Source: Sanyastnella coralliicola (GTDB lineage Bacteria; Bacteroidota; Bacteroidia; Flavobacteriales_D; Sanyastnellaceae). Taken from it: a stretch of 64,000 bases of DNA. The stretch spans positions 1,939,501 to 2,003,500 of the forward strand of contig NZ_CP132543.1 of NCBI RefSeq assembly GCF_030845195.1. Direction: 5' to 3'. The notes under the pieces were generated by a model. It had not been told where the DNA came from and searched no databases. It saw only the letters and a program-made list of their open reading frames with translations. Each line of letters begins with the position of its first letter. The first letter of the stretch is position 1. Made by a program: the position numbers and the translations under genes. This document shows, piece after piece, positions 1 to 7,649 of this stretch.

Positions 1-1338
1 TATGTACTATTTGACTCAGACAGCCATGAAATTTCTGCTTCGGCTGAGGCAGGATTGCTTGATGCGTTAAGTCAATTGGCTTACATCCGAAGTCTCCGAA
101 TTGAGGCTCATACTGATGCCGATGGAAGCGACGCATACAATGAAGCGCTTGCTCAGCGCCGTTTGAATTCTGTGGAATCATTGCTCGCTGATAAGGGCTA
201 TACCGTAACGCAAAAAGGCGCACACGGTGAAGACTCTCCTATTGCTGATAATGAAACCGAAGATGGCAAACAACAAAACCGACGTGTCTTGGTTCGTTTT
301 GAAGGCGATCGAGAGTTGTTGACAATGGAAGACATCTATGAAGAGATGATGCCTAACATGCAATCCCATTGTATCGACAATACCAAAGACACCGTGCTCG
401 TCGCTAAATCGGGAACAGTAATGTTCATCCCAGCCTACAGCTTCAAAGTTGACAATCACGATGATTGTATCGAACTACGACTGCGAGAAGCGCTTGATCT
501 CACAGACATGATGACCATGAACATGCACACTGGTTCGGACGGAACTATGTTAGAATCAGGTGGAACTGTCTACCTAGAAGCGTATCTGAACGGAGAACGT
601 ATTTCTGGGGAACTCGAAAAAGACATGACTATCTACTTCCCAACCAATCGCACAGAAGACGACATGCTTGCCTTCTCATCGGAAGAAGGTGGTGATGAGA
701 TGAACTGGGTTCCAACCGGTGAGAGCTTTGAATTGATTCCATTGAAGTACATCAACGATTCCTTCAATGTTGAGTTTAAGAAGACTAACCGCATGCATTG
801 CCGTCTGTTCTTCTGTAAAATTCGACGTGCACTTCGACTCAGAGGGAAAGAATCAAACTCGACATACATCGAAACACGTTCATATGGAGATGGATATGTC
901 TTGGACAGTGCTTTCTATGATTACGACCAGAAGAAGATTGATGCTGCATATGCACTAGGAGAAAGAATGGCTAAACTAAACCGAGATGTGAGTGCCATGT
1001 ATGCAGGTAACGTCCGCAACATGCAATTCATCAACTGTGACCGCTTTCCCGAAACGCCGGTTAGTCCGGTAGAGGTCATCTGTGCAGCAGATGCTCCAGC
1101 CAATGTACGCGCGCTCGTTCCTAGTGTAAATGGAATGATGCAGGGTAACAACATGTTCGGAAATCCTACCTTCTTGTTGCCTTCCGATCGAAGAATAGTC
1201 TATGTCTCGATTATCATTCAAGACAATGAAAGCTATCTGGCCATTCAAGAAGCAAGTGAGGAACGAGAAATCAATCTCAACTACGAAAAGCTTACCCCCA
1301 CTCAAATTAAGTACAAGCTCAAAGGCTTAAAACTATAA
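1..1338 (+). CDS. OmpA-domain protein with a long C-terminal extension (5' truncated)
   Basis: The frame is open to the left window edge, so the start and any signal peptide lie outside. The first ~95 visible residues are the end of an OmpA C-terminal peptidoglycan-binding domain: it opens with YVLFDSDSHEIS, then has the EAHTDADGSDAYNEALAQRRL stretch (about residues 34-54) and an NRRVLVRFE close. The remaining ~350 residues are a second region that is not OmpA. It includes an IPAYSF segment, a REALDLTDMM segment and GGTVYLEAYLNGE, which resembles beta-sandwich modules common in large Bacteroidota envelope proteins. Inferred role: anchoring an envelope complex to peptidoglycan. The OmpA call is firm; the extension is unassigned. 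Confidence 0.8.
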   Translation, partial: YVLFDSDSHEISASAEAGLLDALSQLAYIRSLRIEAHTDADGSDAYNEALAQRRLNSVESLLADKGYTVTQKGAHGEDSPIADNETEDGKQQNRRVLVRFEGDRELLTMEDIYEEMMPNMQSHCIDNTKDTVLVAKSGTVMFIPAYSFKVDNHDDCIELRLREALDLTDMMTMNMHTGSDGTMLESGGTVYLEAYLNGERISGELEKDMTIYFPTNRTEDDMLAFSSEEGGDEMNWVPTGESFELIPLKYINDSFNVEFKKTNRMHCRLFFCKIRRALRLRGKESNSTYIETRSYGDGYVLDSAFYDYDQKKIDAAYALGERMAKLNRDVSAMYAGNVRNMQFINCDRFPETPVSPVEVICAADAPANVRALVPSVNGMMQGNNMFGNPTFLLPSDRRIVYVSIIIQDNESYLAIQEASEEREINLNYEKLTPTQIKYKLKGLKL

Positions 1339-1353
1339 AACTTGCCCTCCATC

Positions 1354-1472
1354 ATCCAGCTCGCTGGATAACCGACGAATAATTCGTCATCTCTCTCTCA
1401 ACGACGTTAAAGAACGTCACTCTCTCGATGATACCTCCGGGTATCAAGATCAGGCCGACTGTATAGTCGGCC
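1354..1472. repeat. Array of five consecutive perfect hairpins
   Basis: Five inverted repeats with unrelated stems follow each other: 1354-1369 (ATCCAGC/GCTGGAT), 1374-1388 (GACGAAT/ATTCGTC), 1403-1418 (GACGTT/AACGTC), 1430-1445 (GATACC/GGTATC) and 1453-1472 (GGCCGACT/AGTCGGCC). Spacers two and three are CTCTCTC-rich. The last hairpin is followed by TTTT and is an ordinary terminator. The other four have no T-run and are unexplained. Confidence 0.8.
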
Positions 1473-1476
1473 TTTT
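1453..1476 (+). terminator. Rho-independent terminator of the OmpA-domain gene
   Basis: A perfect 8-bp stem (GGCCGACT / AGTCGGCC) with a GTAT loop is followed directly by TTTT. It lies 115 bp after the upstream stop codon. Confidence 0.8.
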
Positions 1477-1484
1477 CATTTTAA

Positions 1485-1537
1485 ATTCTCATTCCAATTC
1501 TCATTCTAATTCTCATTCTCATTCTCATTCTCATTCT
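1485..1537. repeat. ATTCTC hexamer tandem repeat
   Basis: About eight near-identical copies of ATTCTC occupy the leader between the terminator and the GTG start at 1550. A short remnant of the same unit occurs at 13085-13100, also just upstream of a gene. Confidence 0.75.
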
Positions 1538-1549
1538 TACTTTTACCTC

Positions 1550-2629
1550 GTGTCATGGATCCGAAATCTATACCAGCGCTTTTACGCTTGGGGCCCTTCA
1601 TTTCTAGGTCTCCTCTCTATAGGAATTGCGATGCTTTTCAAGCCTGTTCCAACCGTCGCTGAAAGCCTTTATCGCAACACCATTTTTGCAGGATTTCGTT
1701 GGGTTCGAGACGCACTCTTCAACTGGATCCCTGTTCCATTGATGTTGATTATTCTGATCCTCCTTTTCATTTGGATAGCGATGGGATGGTATCGAAGACG
1801 GTTGTTCGGTTTTCGTCCGTGGTACCGCGGTATTCTGAACGCCTTCGGAATACTCATTACCTGGTTCTACGTGAGCTGGGGGTGGAATTACAGCGCTCCA
1901 GGGGTAGTAGACAAACTCAGCCTGAATCTCGATGGTTTTGATCGTGATGCTCGTCAAGAATTGATTCTCGCTAGCGCGGAACAGTGCCTTTATCTTGGTT
2001 CCTCATTGGATTCAGCACTCGTACTAAAAGAAAACGTCACCCTTCAAGAAGTCAACACTATTCACGCCGCTGTGCGGAATACACTACGTGACATGGGTGT
2101 GCGCACGCCTGGAAACGTCAAAATGAACCTCATCAGTGAAAGCGGTTGGATGCGAAAATGGGGAGTTGCAGGTATCTACATGCCTTTCTCCGGAGAAGCA
2201 CACGCCGATGCCTCCTACCTAGCTCTTCAAGAATGGTTCATCGTGGCCCACGAATTTGCCCATGGCTATGGCATCACCGATGAAGGTGAATGCAACTTCA
2301 TCGCCTTCGAGACATTACGAAACTCTGGCAACCAGGAACTAGAATATGCCGCTTGGTTCAATCTTTATGATGAACTAGTACCTACCTACGACAGCACTTT
2401 CATTGAGCTCTACCCCGCTCTTCACCAACACCAACTCGCGCTAAGACAGAATGCGCGATCGCACCGACAATATGCACCCAAGGTGGCTCAAGTTTCAAAT
2501 GATATTTATTTGAAGTCGCAAGGAGTAAAAAAAGGGGTAAGAAGTTATCGGGGGTGGATGGCAATGGTATACTCCCGGTTGGAGGGCGAAAGGGCAAAAA
2601 GGCTAAATGGCGAAAGGCGTAACAACTGA
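1550..2629 (+). CDS. DUF3810-family membrane zinc metallopeptidase-like protein
   Basis: A 359-residue protein with three N-terminal membrane segments (about residues 18-34, 60-80 and 94-111) and a large domain carrying a HEFAH motif at 234-238. The following DEGECNF (244-250) offers a glutamate as third zinc ligand. This matches DUF3810 proteins of Bacteroidota, which are HExxH membrane proteins of unknown substrate. The start is GTG; no ATG fits. The last ~15 residues are encoded by GGCGAAA/GGCTAAA repeat DNA like the intergenic minisatellites elsewhere here, so the native C-terminus may have been replaced or extended. A copy of the CGCTAGCGCGGAA motif lies inside the gene at 1969. Family call confident; peptidase activity inferred. 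Confidence 0.75.
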   Translation: MSWIRNLYQRFYAWGPSFLGLLSIGIAMLFKPVPTVAESLYRNTIFAGFRWVRDALFNWIPVPLMLIILILLFIWIAMGWYRRRLFGFRPWYRGILNAFGILITWFYVSWGWNYSAPGVVDKLSLNLDGFDRDARQELILASAEQCLYLGSSLDSALVLKENVTLQEVNTIHAAVRNTLRDMGVRTPGNVKMNLISESGWMRKWGVAGIYMPFSGEAHADASYLALQEWFIVAHEFAHGYGITDEGECNFIAFETLRNSGNQELEYAAWFNLYDELVPTYDSTFIELYPALHQHQLALRQNARSHRQYAPKVAQVSNDIYLKSQGVKKGVRSYRGWMAMVYSRLEGERAKRLNGERRNN

Positions 2630-2630
2630 C

Positions 2631-2673
2631 CATGCTAACCGCCGAAGGCGGACTAATCATGCTAATAACATGC
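2631..2673. repeat. Dispersed hairpin repeat unit (copy 1)
   Basis: CATGCTAAC is followed by the hairpin CCGCC-GAA-GGCGG (2639-2651) and then GACTAATCATGCTAA. Two related units occur at 21662-21717, where the stem changes to CAGCC/GGCTG. Here the unit fills the gap between two genes and runs into the start codon of the cytochrome gene. Confidence 0.65.
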
Positions 2674-3641
2674 TTAAATCAATTCTTGGAATACTAATGC
2701 TCTTGAGCATTGTGATAGCTTGGTCATTTGCTGATCAGAAAACGGGCTGGGAACGGCCGGAGATTCCTGAGGTAAAAGGAAATCCGTTGACCGATGAGAG
2801 CATTCAGTTAGGGGGAGCGTTGTTCGGTGAATTGCTGTTTTCTCAAGATACTTCGATCAGTTGCCAGTCTTGCCATATCAATGTGGATGCCTTTGCAGAT
2901 CATCTTCCTGTGGGCGAAGGAATCAAAGGTCGGACGGTGACGCGAAATACACCTACCTTGTTCAACGTAGGCTTTCATCCTTCCTTTATGATTGATGGGA
3001 AATTCGCTTCCCTTGAGGATCAAGTGATGGGCCCCATAATGGACCACCGTGAATTCGACATGGATCCCGAAGAGTTGATGGCGCGGTTGAAAACGGTTCC
3101 ATTCTACGACGAGCTCAGTAAGAAAGCTTACGGCCAGCCGTTAACGCTGGAAATCGTACAAAAAGCGATTGCCAACTTTGAGCGTGTGTTGATCTCTGAC
3201 GATTCAAGGTTTGATCGATTCATGAAAGGTGAAGCCGAATTGAGTGCCGAAGAAATGCGCGGCTATGCACTGTTTTCAAGCGATGAGCTGCAGTGTTCTG
3301 GATGTCACGGTGGCTACTTCTTCTCCTCTTTTGAATTTGAAAACAACGGACTCTACGAACAATATGCAGACTCAGGAAGGGCGCTCATCACAGACCTAGA
3401 AAGTGATATCGCAAAATTCAAGGTGCCAACCCTGAGAAACATCGCCCTCACTTATCCATACATGCACAACGGGTCAATGGAGACGCTCGATGAAGTGATC
3501 GATCATTACGCTTTTGGAGGAGCTGATCATATCCACAAGTCAGAACGCATCAATGGATTCGACATTTCAGAAGATGACAAAGATGCGCTGATCGCCTTCC
3601 TGAACGCCTTGACTGAAGTCAGATTGGAAGAAATGAACTAA
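2670..3641 (+). CDS. Di-heme cytochrome c peroxidase (CcpA/MauG family)
   Basis: The 323-residue product has a signal peptide (LKSILGILMLLSIVIAWSFA) and two c-type heme motifs, CQSCH at 65-69 and CSGCH at 209-213, in the spacing of bacterial di-heme cytochrome c peroxidases. The family reduces H2O2 with electrons from small c-type cytochromes in the periplasm; MauG-like members oxidise proteins instead. FKVPTLRNIALTYPYMHNG is the conserved segment after heme 2. An upstream in-frame ATG at 2607 would add 21 residues read from repeat DNA ahead of the signal peptide, so 2670 is preferred. The gene is 28 bp before the GH47 lipoprotein and may be co-transcribed with it. Confidence 0.88.
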   Translation: MLKSILGILMLLSIVIAWSFADQKTGWERPEIPEVKGNPLTDESIQLGGALFGELLFSQDTSISCQSCHINVDAFADHLPVGEGIKGRTVTRNTPTLFNVGFHPSFMIDGKFASLEDQVMGPIMDHREFDMDPEELMARLKTVPFYDELSKKAYGQPLTLEIVQKAIANFERVLISDDSRFDRFMKGEAELSAEEMRGYALFSSDELQCSGCHGGYFFSSFEFENNGLYEQYADSGRALITDLESDIAKFKVPTLRNIALTYPYMHNGSMETLDEVIDHYAFGGADHIHKSERINGFDISEDDKDALIAFLNALTEVRLEEMN

Positions 3642-3669
3642 TCGCTACCTTCCCGCTGCAATCTGTGTT

Positions 3670-5094
3670 ATGAAGTACTTCCTATTTCTACTTATGACGC
3701 TTTCGATCCTTTCATGTGGCGAAAGTGAACCTGAACCATTTCCTGTCTTTCATCTGCCCGAGGAGCCTCCGTTCTATTCAAAAGAAGATGTCCGTTCTGA
3801 GATGAAACGTTCTTGGAACGCATATAAAGAACACGCTTGGGGATATGACGTTTTGAAGCCACTCTCAGGACAAGGCTACAACTGGTACGATGAATCGTTG
3901 GGGATTTCTCCTTTTGACGCGTACAGCACCCTTGCATTGATGGGAATGGATGAAGAGGCCAAAGAAGTGGAAGCATACGCGCTTGCTAAGGATTGGGACC
4001 AAGACATCTACGTCCAGATCTTCGAAGTAAACATCCGGATCCTTGGTGGATTGCTCGCGATGTATGATCACAGTCAGAATCCTGCGGTTCTAGACAAAGC
4101 GATTGACTTTGGCAACCGCATGCTGCCGGCGTTCGACTCTCCCACTGGAATTCCTTATCACAGCGTGAACCTTCGAACGGGAGCTGTAGCAGGAAATCAC
4201 GGAGAAGGTGAAGGAAACGTTGTAAACACAGCTCAAGCAGCCACCTACTTGTTAGAATTCGGAATCTTGAGCTACTACTCCGAAGATCCAAAGTACTATC
4301 AGGCGGCGAAAAAAGCCAGTCTGGCTATCTTTAACCGTCGTTCAGACATCGGCTTACCAGGAGATTACATCAATGTTGAAACTGGTGAATGGACCAACAC
4401 ATGGTCTTACCTACAAGCTGGGATGGATTCGTACTATGAGTACCTTTTTAAGAGCAATCAGCTCTTCCCCGACCCCGACATCGCTGCTGCTTGGGATACC
4501 AGTCTCTCGAAGATCAACAAGTACTACGCTGACACCTTTCAAGGACGTCAATACTATGCTTGTGTAGATATGCATACTGGTGAAAAAGTGAAGCGATCCA
4601 TGTCTTTATACGATGCCTTCTTCCCTGCTATTCAAGCGTCTGCAGGTGATCTCGCTAACGCGGAATCGAATATGGAAACTTGGTACTGGCTATGGGATAA
4701 ATATGGGTTGTTGCCTACGCGATACCTCTACGAAGCGGATTCCATCGAATACGCCAACTCCGAACTCAACCCGGAAATTGTGGAGTCGGCCTTTTTCCTT
4801 TACCAGATTACAGAGAATGAAAACTACTTGAAAATGCTCGACGAGTTTTGGACGGATATCAATGATTGTTGTAAAAATGACCTTGCTTACCACGCCGTCG
4901 AAAACGTGGTTACAAAAGAGCCCAAAGATTACCTGGCCACATACTTTTACGCAGAAACGCTCAAGTACTTCTTCCTTGGTGCACATGACCAAAAAGAATT
5001 CCGAATCGAGAACCATATCTTTAATACGGAGGCCCATCCTTTCCAGCGGGAACACTTTGAATTGAATGAAGTCAACCGAAGGTTGGGAATTTAA
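3670..5094 (+). CDS. Glycoside hydrolase family 47-like lipoprotein (alpha-mannosidase/EDEM-like)
   Basis: A 474-residue protein with a lipoprotein signal (LSILSCGES; lipidation at the Cys near residue 16). The body carries GH47 landmarks: a WNAYKEHAWGYD N-terminal motif, the LKPLSGQGYNWYDESLG and DAYSTLALMGMDEEA segments, and the C-terminal IFNTEAHPF (about 450-458), whose Thr is a calcium ligand in characterised alpha-1,2-mannosidases. GH47 enzymes trim alpha-1,2-mannose by inversion and need Ca2+. The eukaryotic ones act in the ER; bacterial ones are less studied. Cell-surface or periplasmic glycan trimming is inferred. A variant of the 13-bp motif sits at 4653. Confidence 0.8.
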   Translation: MKYFLFLLMTLSILSCGESEPEPFPVFHLPEEPPFYSKEDVRSEMKRSWNAYKEHAWGYDVLKPLSGQGYNWYDESLGISPFDAYSTLALMGMDEEAKEVEAYALAKDWDQDIYVQIFEVNIRILGGLLAMYDHSQNPAVLDKAIDFGNRMLPAFDSPTGIPYHSVNLRTGAVAGNHGEGEGNVVNTAQAATYLLEFGILSYYSEDPKYYQAAKKASLAIFNRRSDIGLPGDYINVETGEWTNTWSYLQAGMDSYYEYLFKSNQLFPDPDIAAAWDTSLSKINKYYADTFQGRQYYACVDMHTGEKVKRSMSLYDAFFPAIQASAGDLANAESNMETWYWLWDKYGLLPTRYLYEADSIEYANSELNPEIVESAFFLYQITENENYLKMLDEFWTDINDCCKNDLAYHAVENVVTKEPKDYLATYFYAETLKYFFLGAHDQKEFRIENHIFNTEAHPFQREHFELNEVNRRLGI

Positions 5095-5097
5095 GTC

Positions 5098-5183
5098 AGG
5101 CCTAAGGCGTATGGCTTAAGGCTTAAGCCAATAACCACTGTCTTAAACAACCGCTACGAACCACGAACCACGAACCACGAACT
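5098..5183. repeat. Intergenic minisatellites: AAGGCTT and CCACGAA heptamers
   Basis: 5098-5128 holds AGGC/TTAAGGC heptamers, including the self-complementary stretch GGCTTAAGGCTTAAGCC. 5155-5183 holds about four copies of CCACGAA. The same two units recur separately at 21607-21651 and 22215-22271. Confidence 0.75.
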
Positions 5184-5204
5184 ACCAACCAAAAACCCTC
5201 TCTC

Positions 5205-5555
5205 ATGCCTTACAACGAATTCCTTGCAGACCGTATACGTATAGTTCTTAAAGACCGGAGTGCTTCATTTCGAGAGATGAAAATGATGGGAGGCTTGTGT
5301 TTTATGGTGGATGAAAAAATGTGCCTAGGTGTTGTGAAGGATGAAATGATGGCGCGTGTTGGTCCTGATGCTTGGGAAGAAGCATTAAAAAGAGATGGTG
5401 TACGCGAAATGAACTTCACCGGACGTTCTATGAAAGGTTATGTGTTTGTTCAACCGGAAGGTTATGACTTTGATGCTGATCTAGAGCATTTTGTGGATTT
5501 GTGCTTGGCGTTTAATCCGTTGGCGAGAGCGTCTAAGAAGAGGCGTAAGGCATAA
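5205..5555 (+). CDS. TfoX N-terminal domain protein
   Basis: A 116-residue single-domain protein matching the TfoX/Sxy N-terminal family: FREMKMMGGLCFMVDEKMCLGVVKDEMMARVG (written across residues ~23-54), then GRSMKGYVFV and a C-terminal helix ending near NPLARASKK. Full-length Sxy (TfoX) is a competence co-activator of CRP in Gammaproteobacteria, but stand-alone N-domains are widespread and uncharacterised, so no competence role is claimed. The final residues and the stop codon fall inside the AGGCGTAAGGCATAAGG repeat that continues downstream. Confidence 0.75.
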   Translation: MPYNEFLADRIRIVLKDRSASFREMKMMGGLCFMVDEKMCLGVVKDEMMARVGPDAWEEALKRDGVREMNFTGRSMKGYVFVQPEGYDFDADLEHFVDLCLAFNPLARASKKRRKA

Positions 5556-5588
5556 GGCGTTAGGCGTTAGGCGTTGGGCGTTGGGCAT
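5540..5588. repeat. GGCGTTA heptamer tract interrupted by the IS element
   Basis: About six degenerate copies of GGCGTTA/GGCGTTG run up to the left IS end and resume after the right end as CATTGGGCTTTAGGCTATAGCC (6912-6933). Removing the IS and one CAT duplicate restores a continuous tract. Confidence 0.7.
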
Positions 5589-5633
5589 TGACCCGTCCTA
5601 AAAAAAGTTGACAGTGTTTGTACTAATTTACTG

Positions 5634-6482
5634 TTATAGGTTTACAAGTGTTCTTGTTTCCTGTTTTAGGTTGTCTTTTTCAAAGTGAACTTGGTTGGGC
5701 GTAGCTAGCCTTAAGCTTTCATGTGGTCGAAGCGAGTTGTACAGTGCAACAGCTTTGCGGACTCCTTCTCGTGCGTCATCTAAGCCTCTTAAGTTGTAGC
5801 TATCTAAGAACTCTCCTTTGATGATACCATTGATTCGTTCAGCTTTAGGATTGTCCAACGGTTGGGAGTTCTGAGTCATTGAGATTCGGATTCCGTGTTG
5901 TTCCAGCAATGCTGTGTATTCACTCGAACAGTATTGGACTCCGCGATCTGAATGATGGATAAGACCTTCCGTGCTGGTTGTCGTTGATAGCGCCATTCGC
6001 AAGGCGGCTATACATCCTGAACGATCCAAGGAGCGCGATAGATGATAACCCACGATTCGTCTTGAGTAAGCATCCGTAATCAAGGATAAGTACAAGAACT
6101 TACTACCTACTCGAACATAGGTAATATCACTCACCCACAGTTGGTTAGACCCACTAAGCCGGATTCCTTCTGTGAGATTATCGAAGCGATTAAACCAACG
6201 GTAGGAGAACGTCGTCTTGGCCTTGTTACGACGAACCTTTACCAACATCCCATTAGAGCGAAGAATATCAAACAGACGGTCTCGACCGATTTTCAACTCA
6301 TTTTCATCCATTTCTGACTTGATCATATGGTACAGCTTGCGTGTACCAACTCGTGGTAGCTTGGAACGGACTTCAGACACCAGAGATAGAACCACTTCCT
6401 CTTGCAAAAGCGTTCGCTCCCTTGTCTTCTGTGATTTATAATACGATTGTCTGGTTACACCAAGTAGCCTGCATAACACCAC
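5634..6482 (-). CDS. IS3-family transposase OrfB (DDE catalytic domain)
   Basis: The 282-residue ORF begins with an HTH_21-like region (IKSEMDENELKIGRDRLFDILR) and continues into an rve integrase core. The catalytic triad is D119 (VSDITY), D179 (HSDRGVQY) and E215 (NPKAERING), with DD(35)E spacing. In IS3 elements this domain is made mainly as an OrfAB fusion by -1 frameshifting. Here the OrfB frame is open upstream of the ATG at 6482 as far as the slippery site at 6536-6542, reading VRYQAVEQVKQEN and on into the ORF, so the ATG is probably not the main start. Confidence 0.9.
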   Translation of the reverse strand: MVLCRLLGVTRQSYYKSQKTRERTLLQEEVVLSLVSEVRSKLPRVGTRKLYHMIKSEMDENELKIGRDRLFDILRSNGMLVKVRRNKAKTTFSYRWFNRFDNLTEGIRLSGSNQLWVSDITYVRVGSKFLYLSLITDAYSRRIVGYHLSRSLDRSGCIAALRMALSTTTSTEGLIHHSDRGVQYCSSEYTALLEQHGIRISMTQNSQPLDNPKAERINGIIKGEFLDSYNLRGLDDAREGVRKAVALYNSLRPHESLRLATPNQVHFEKDNLKQETRTLVNL

Positions 6483-6508
6483 CAGGGAGGTGCTTGCATT
6501 CTCCTGTT

Positions 6509-6892
6509 TTACTTGTTCGACTGCTTGGTATCGGACTTTTTTCTGATGTTGATCTTCAGCTGATCTTCAGCTATATCGATCATCGCATCAAGTAACTGAG
6601 TCTTGAGTTTTTCCTCTTTTAGCTGCGCTTCTAAGGCACGAATACGAGCTGCTAGAGCTTCTGGATCTTCTTTCTTAGATGGATGTGACATGGCTTGATG
6701 GGTCTCGAGATAACCAAATTTACGCATCCAATCTAGGATTGTACTATGACCCTTGATATGAAAGTGTCTACGTGCTTCTGTCATGCTCATTTCACCACTG
6801 CTCACTAGGTCGCAGATCTCATGTTTTAGCGCTAAACTGAAGCGCTGGCGGATTGAATAGGTTTGTGACATTGTGTTTGGTTTTAATGTCAA
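6509..6892 (-). CDS. IS3-family transposase OrfA (helix-turn-helix)
   Basis: A 127-residue protein with an N-terminal HTH (FSLALKHEICDLVSSGEMSMTEARRHF then STILDWMRKFG) for terminal-repeat binding, followed by a leucine-zipper-like coiled coil (ALAARIRALEAQLKEEKLKTQLL) used for multimerisation. It ends shortly after the A6G slippery heptamer. An alternative start is the Met at residue 8. In the family, free OrfA moderates transposition and OrfAB is the transposase. Confidence 0.88.
   Translation of the reverse strand: MTLKPNTMSQTYSIRQRFSLALKHEICDLVSSGEMSMTEARRHFHIKGHSTILDWMRKFGYLETHQAMSHPSKKEDPEALAARIRALEAQLKEEKLKTQLLDAMIDIAEDQLKINIRKKSDTKQSNK
6536..6542 (-). promoter_or_regulatory. Programmed -1 ribosomal frameshift site (A AAA AAG)
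   Basis: On the minus strand the OrfA codons AGA AAA AAG contain the heptamer A-AAA-AAG in the correct phase. Slipping back one base continues as V-R-Y-Q-A-V-E-Q and joins OrfB without a stop. This is the standard IS3-family mechanism for OrfAB. Confidence 0.85.
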
Positions 6893-6950
6893 CCTATTTC
6901 AGGATGGGACTCATTGGGCTTTAGGCTATAGCCTTGATTTTAGAACACGA

Positions 6951-7463
6951 CTACTTTAGTCGGTATAAGTGCACTGATTCACCTTCTTCTTCTATTTCCT
7001 TTTCAAATTGGAAATTAAGTTTATTTAGAACCTTAATTGAGCCTTGATTGTCTGGAAGTACTGTTGCTATGATGGACTTCAGCCCTAATTTTTCGAAACC
7101 AAGTTCAATAGCGGCTTTTGCTGATTCAGTTGCGTAGCCTTTTCCCCAGTGTTGGCTCATGAGGCGGTAGCCGAGGTCTACCTCATTCAGTTCTGGGATG
7201 TACTTCAAACCAGTGAAACCGATGAATTCTTGGGTGGCTTTTAACTCAACAACCAATCTTCCGAAGCCGTGCTTAGTGTAATCGCCTAGGACGTCTTCTG
7301 TGATTCGTCGCTCAATTTCTTGTTTAGATACCACTCCCCCATCTCCAGTGTATTTGCTCACCTCTGCATCGAGGTTCATTTGATAGGAAGCTTCGATGTC
7401 ATCTAAGGTGAAGGGACGAATAAGTAATCGCTCAGTTGATATGGTCAATTGTGACAAGTCCAT
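6951..7463 (-). CDS. GNAT N-acetyltransferase (RimJ/RimL type)
   Basis: About 170 residues with the acetyltransferase_3 pattern: STERLLIRPFTLDDIEASYQM at the N-terminus, FIGFTGLKYIPELNEVDLGYRL, the acetyl-CoA loop YRLMSQHWGKGYATESAKA, and VLPDNQGSIKVLNKLNF near the end. RimL-like enzymes acetylate N-termini of ribosomal proteins or small-molecule amines with acetyl-CoA; the substrate here is unknown. An upstream in-frame ATG at 7577 would add 38 residues that do not look like the family. TACCTTGT, a -7-like box, lies just before 7463, so the shorter start is used. Confidence 0.8.
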   Translation of the reverse strand: MDLSQLTISTERLLIRPFTLDDIEASYQMNLDAEVSKYTGDGGVVSKQEIERRITEDVLGDYTKHGFGRLVVELKATQEFIGFTGLKYIPELNEVDLGYRLMSQHWGKGYATESAKAAIELGFEKLGLKSIIATVLPDNQGSIKVLNKLNFQFEKEIEEEGESVHLYRLK

Positions 7464-7649
7464 TTCTGGCAACAAGGTAATGCAACTTATGCCTACAAAT
7501 AGCAGCCTGATTATTGATTTTGAGCTACTTATTCTTTGAAGTGTTAACAAGTCGAATTCATGTTGATTTTTGGCCATTAAATCGTCCGGTTTTGACCTTG
7601 AATTCAGCTACTTTAGGAAGGTAATTAGTACGCACCTGTAATAGCCCTT

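Larger units (their letters stand above)
5589..6911 (-). mobile_element. IS3-family insertion sequence (about 1.32 kb, apparently intact)
   Basis: Two overlapping-frame ORFs (orfA, orfB) on the minus strand are flanked by imperfect terminal inverted repeats. The left end reads TGACCCGTCCTAAAAAAAG and the right end, read inward, AGTCCCATCCTGAAATAGG; both continue to GTTGACA. A CAT trinucleotide flanks both ends (5586-5588 and 6912-6914), consistent with a 3-bp target duplication; counting one more T would make it CATT. The element has a full DDE catalytic set and a frameshift signal, so it looks recent and functional. Exact ends are uncertain by 1-2 bp. Confidence 0.85.

Noticed and set aside
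2607-2669. Upstream start of the cytochrome c peroxidase
   Set aside because: It would place 21 residues read from repeat DNA before a good signal peptide.
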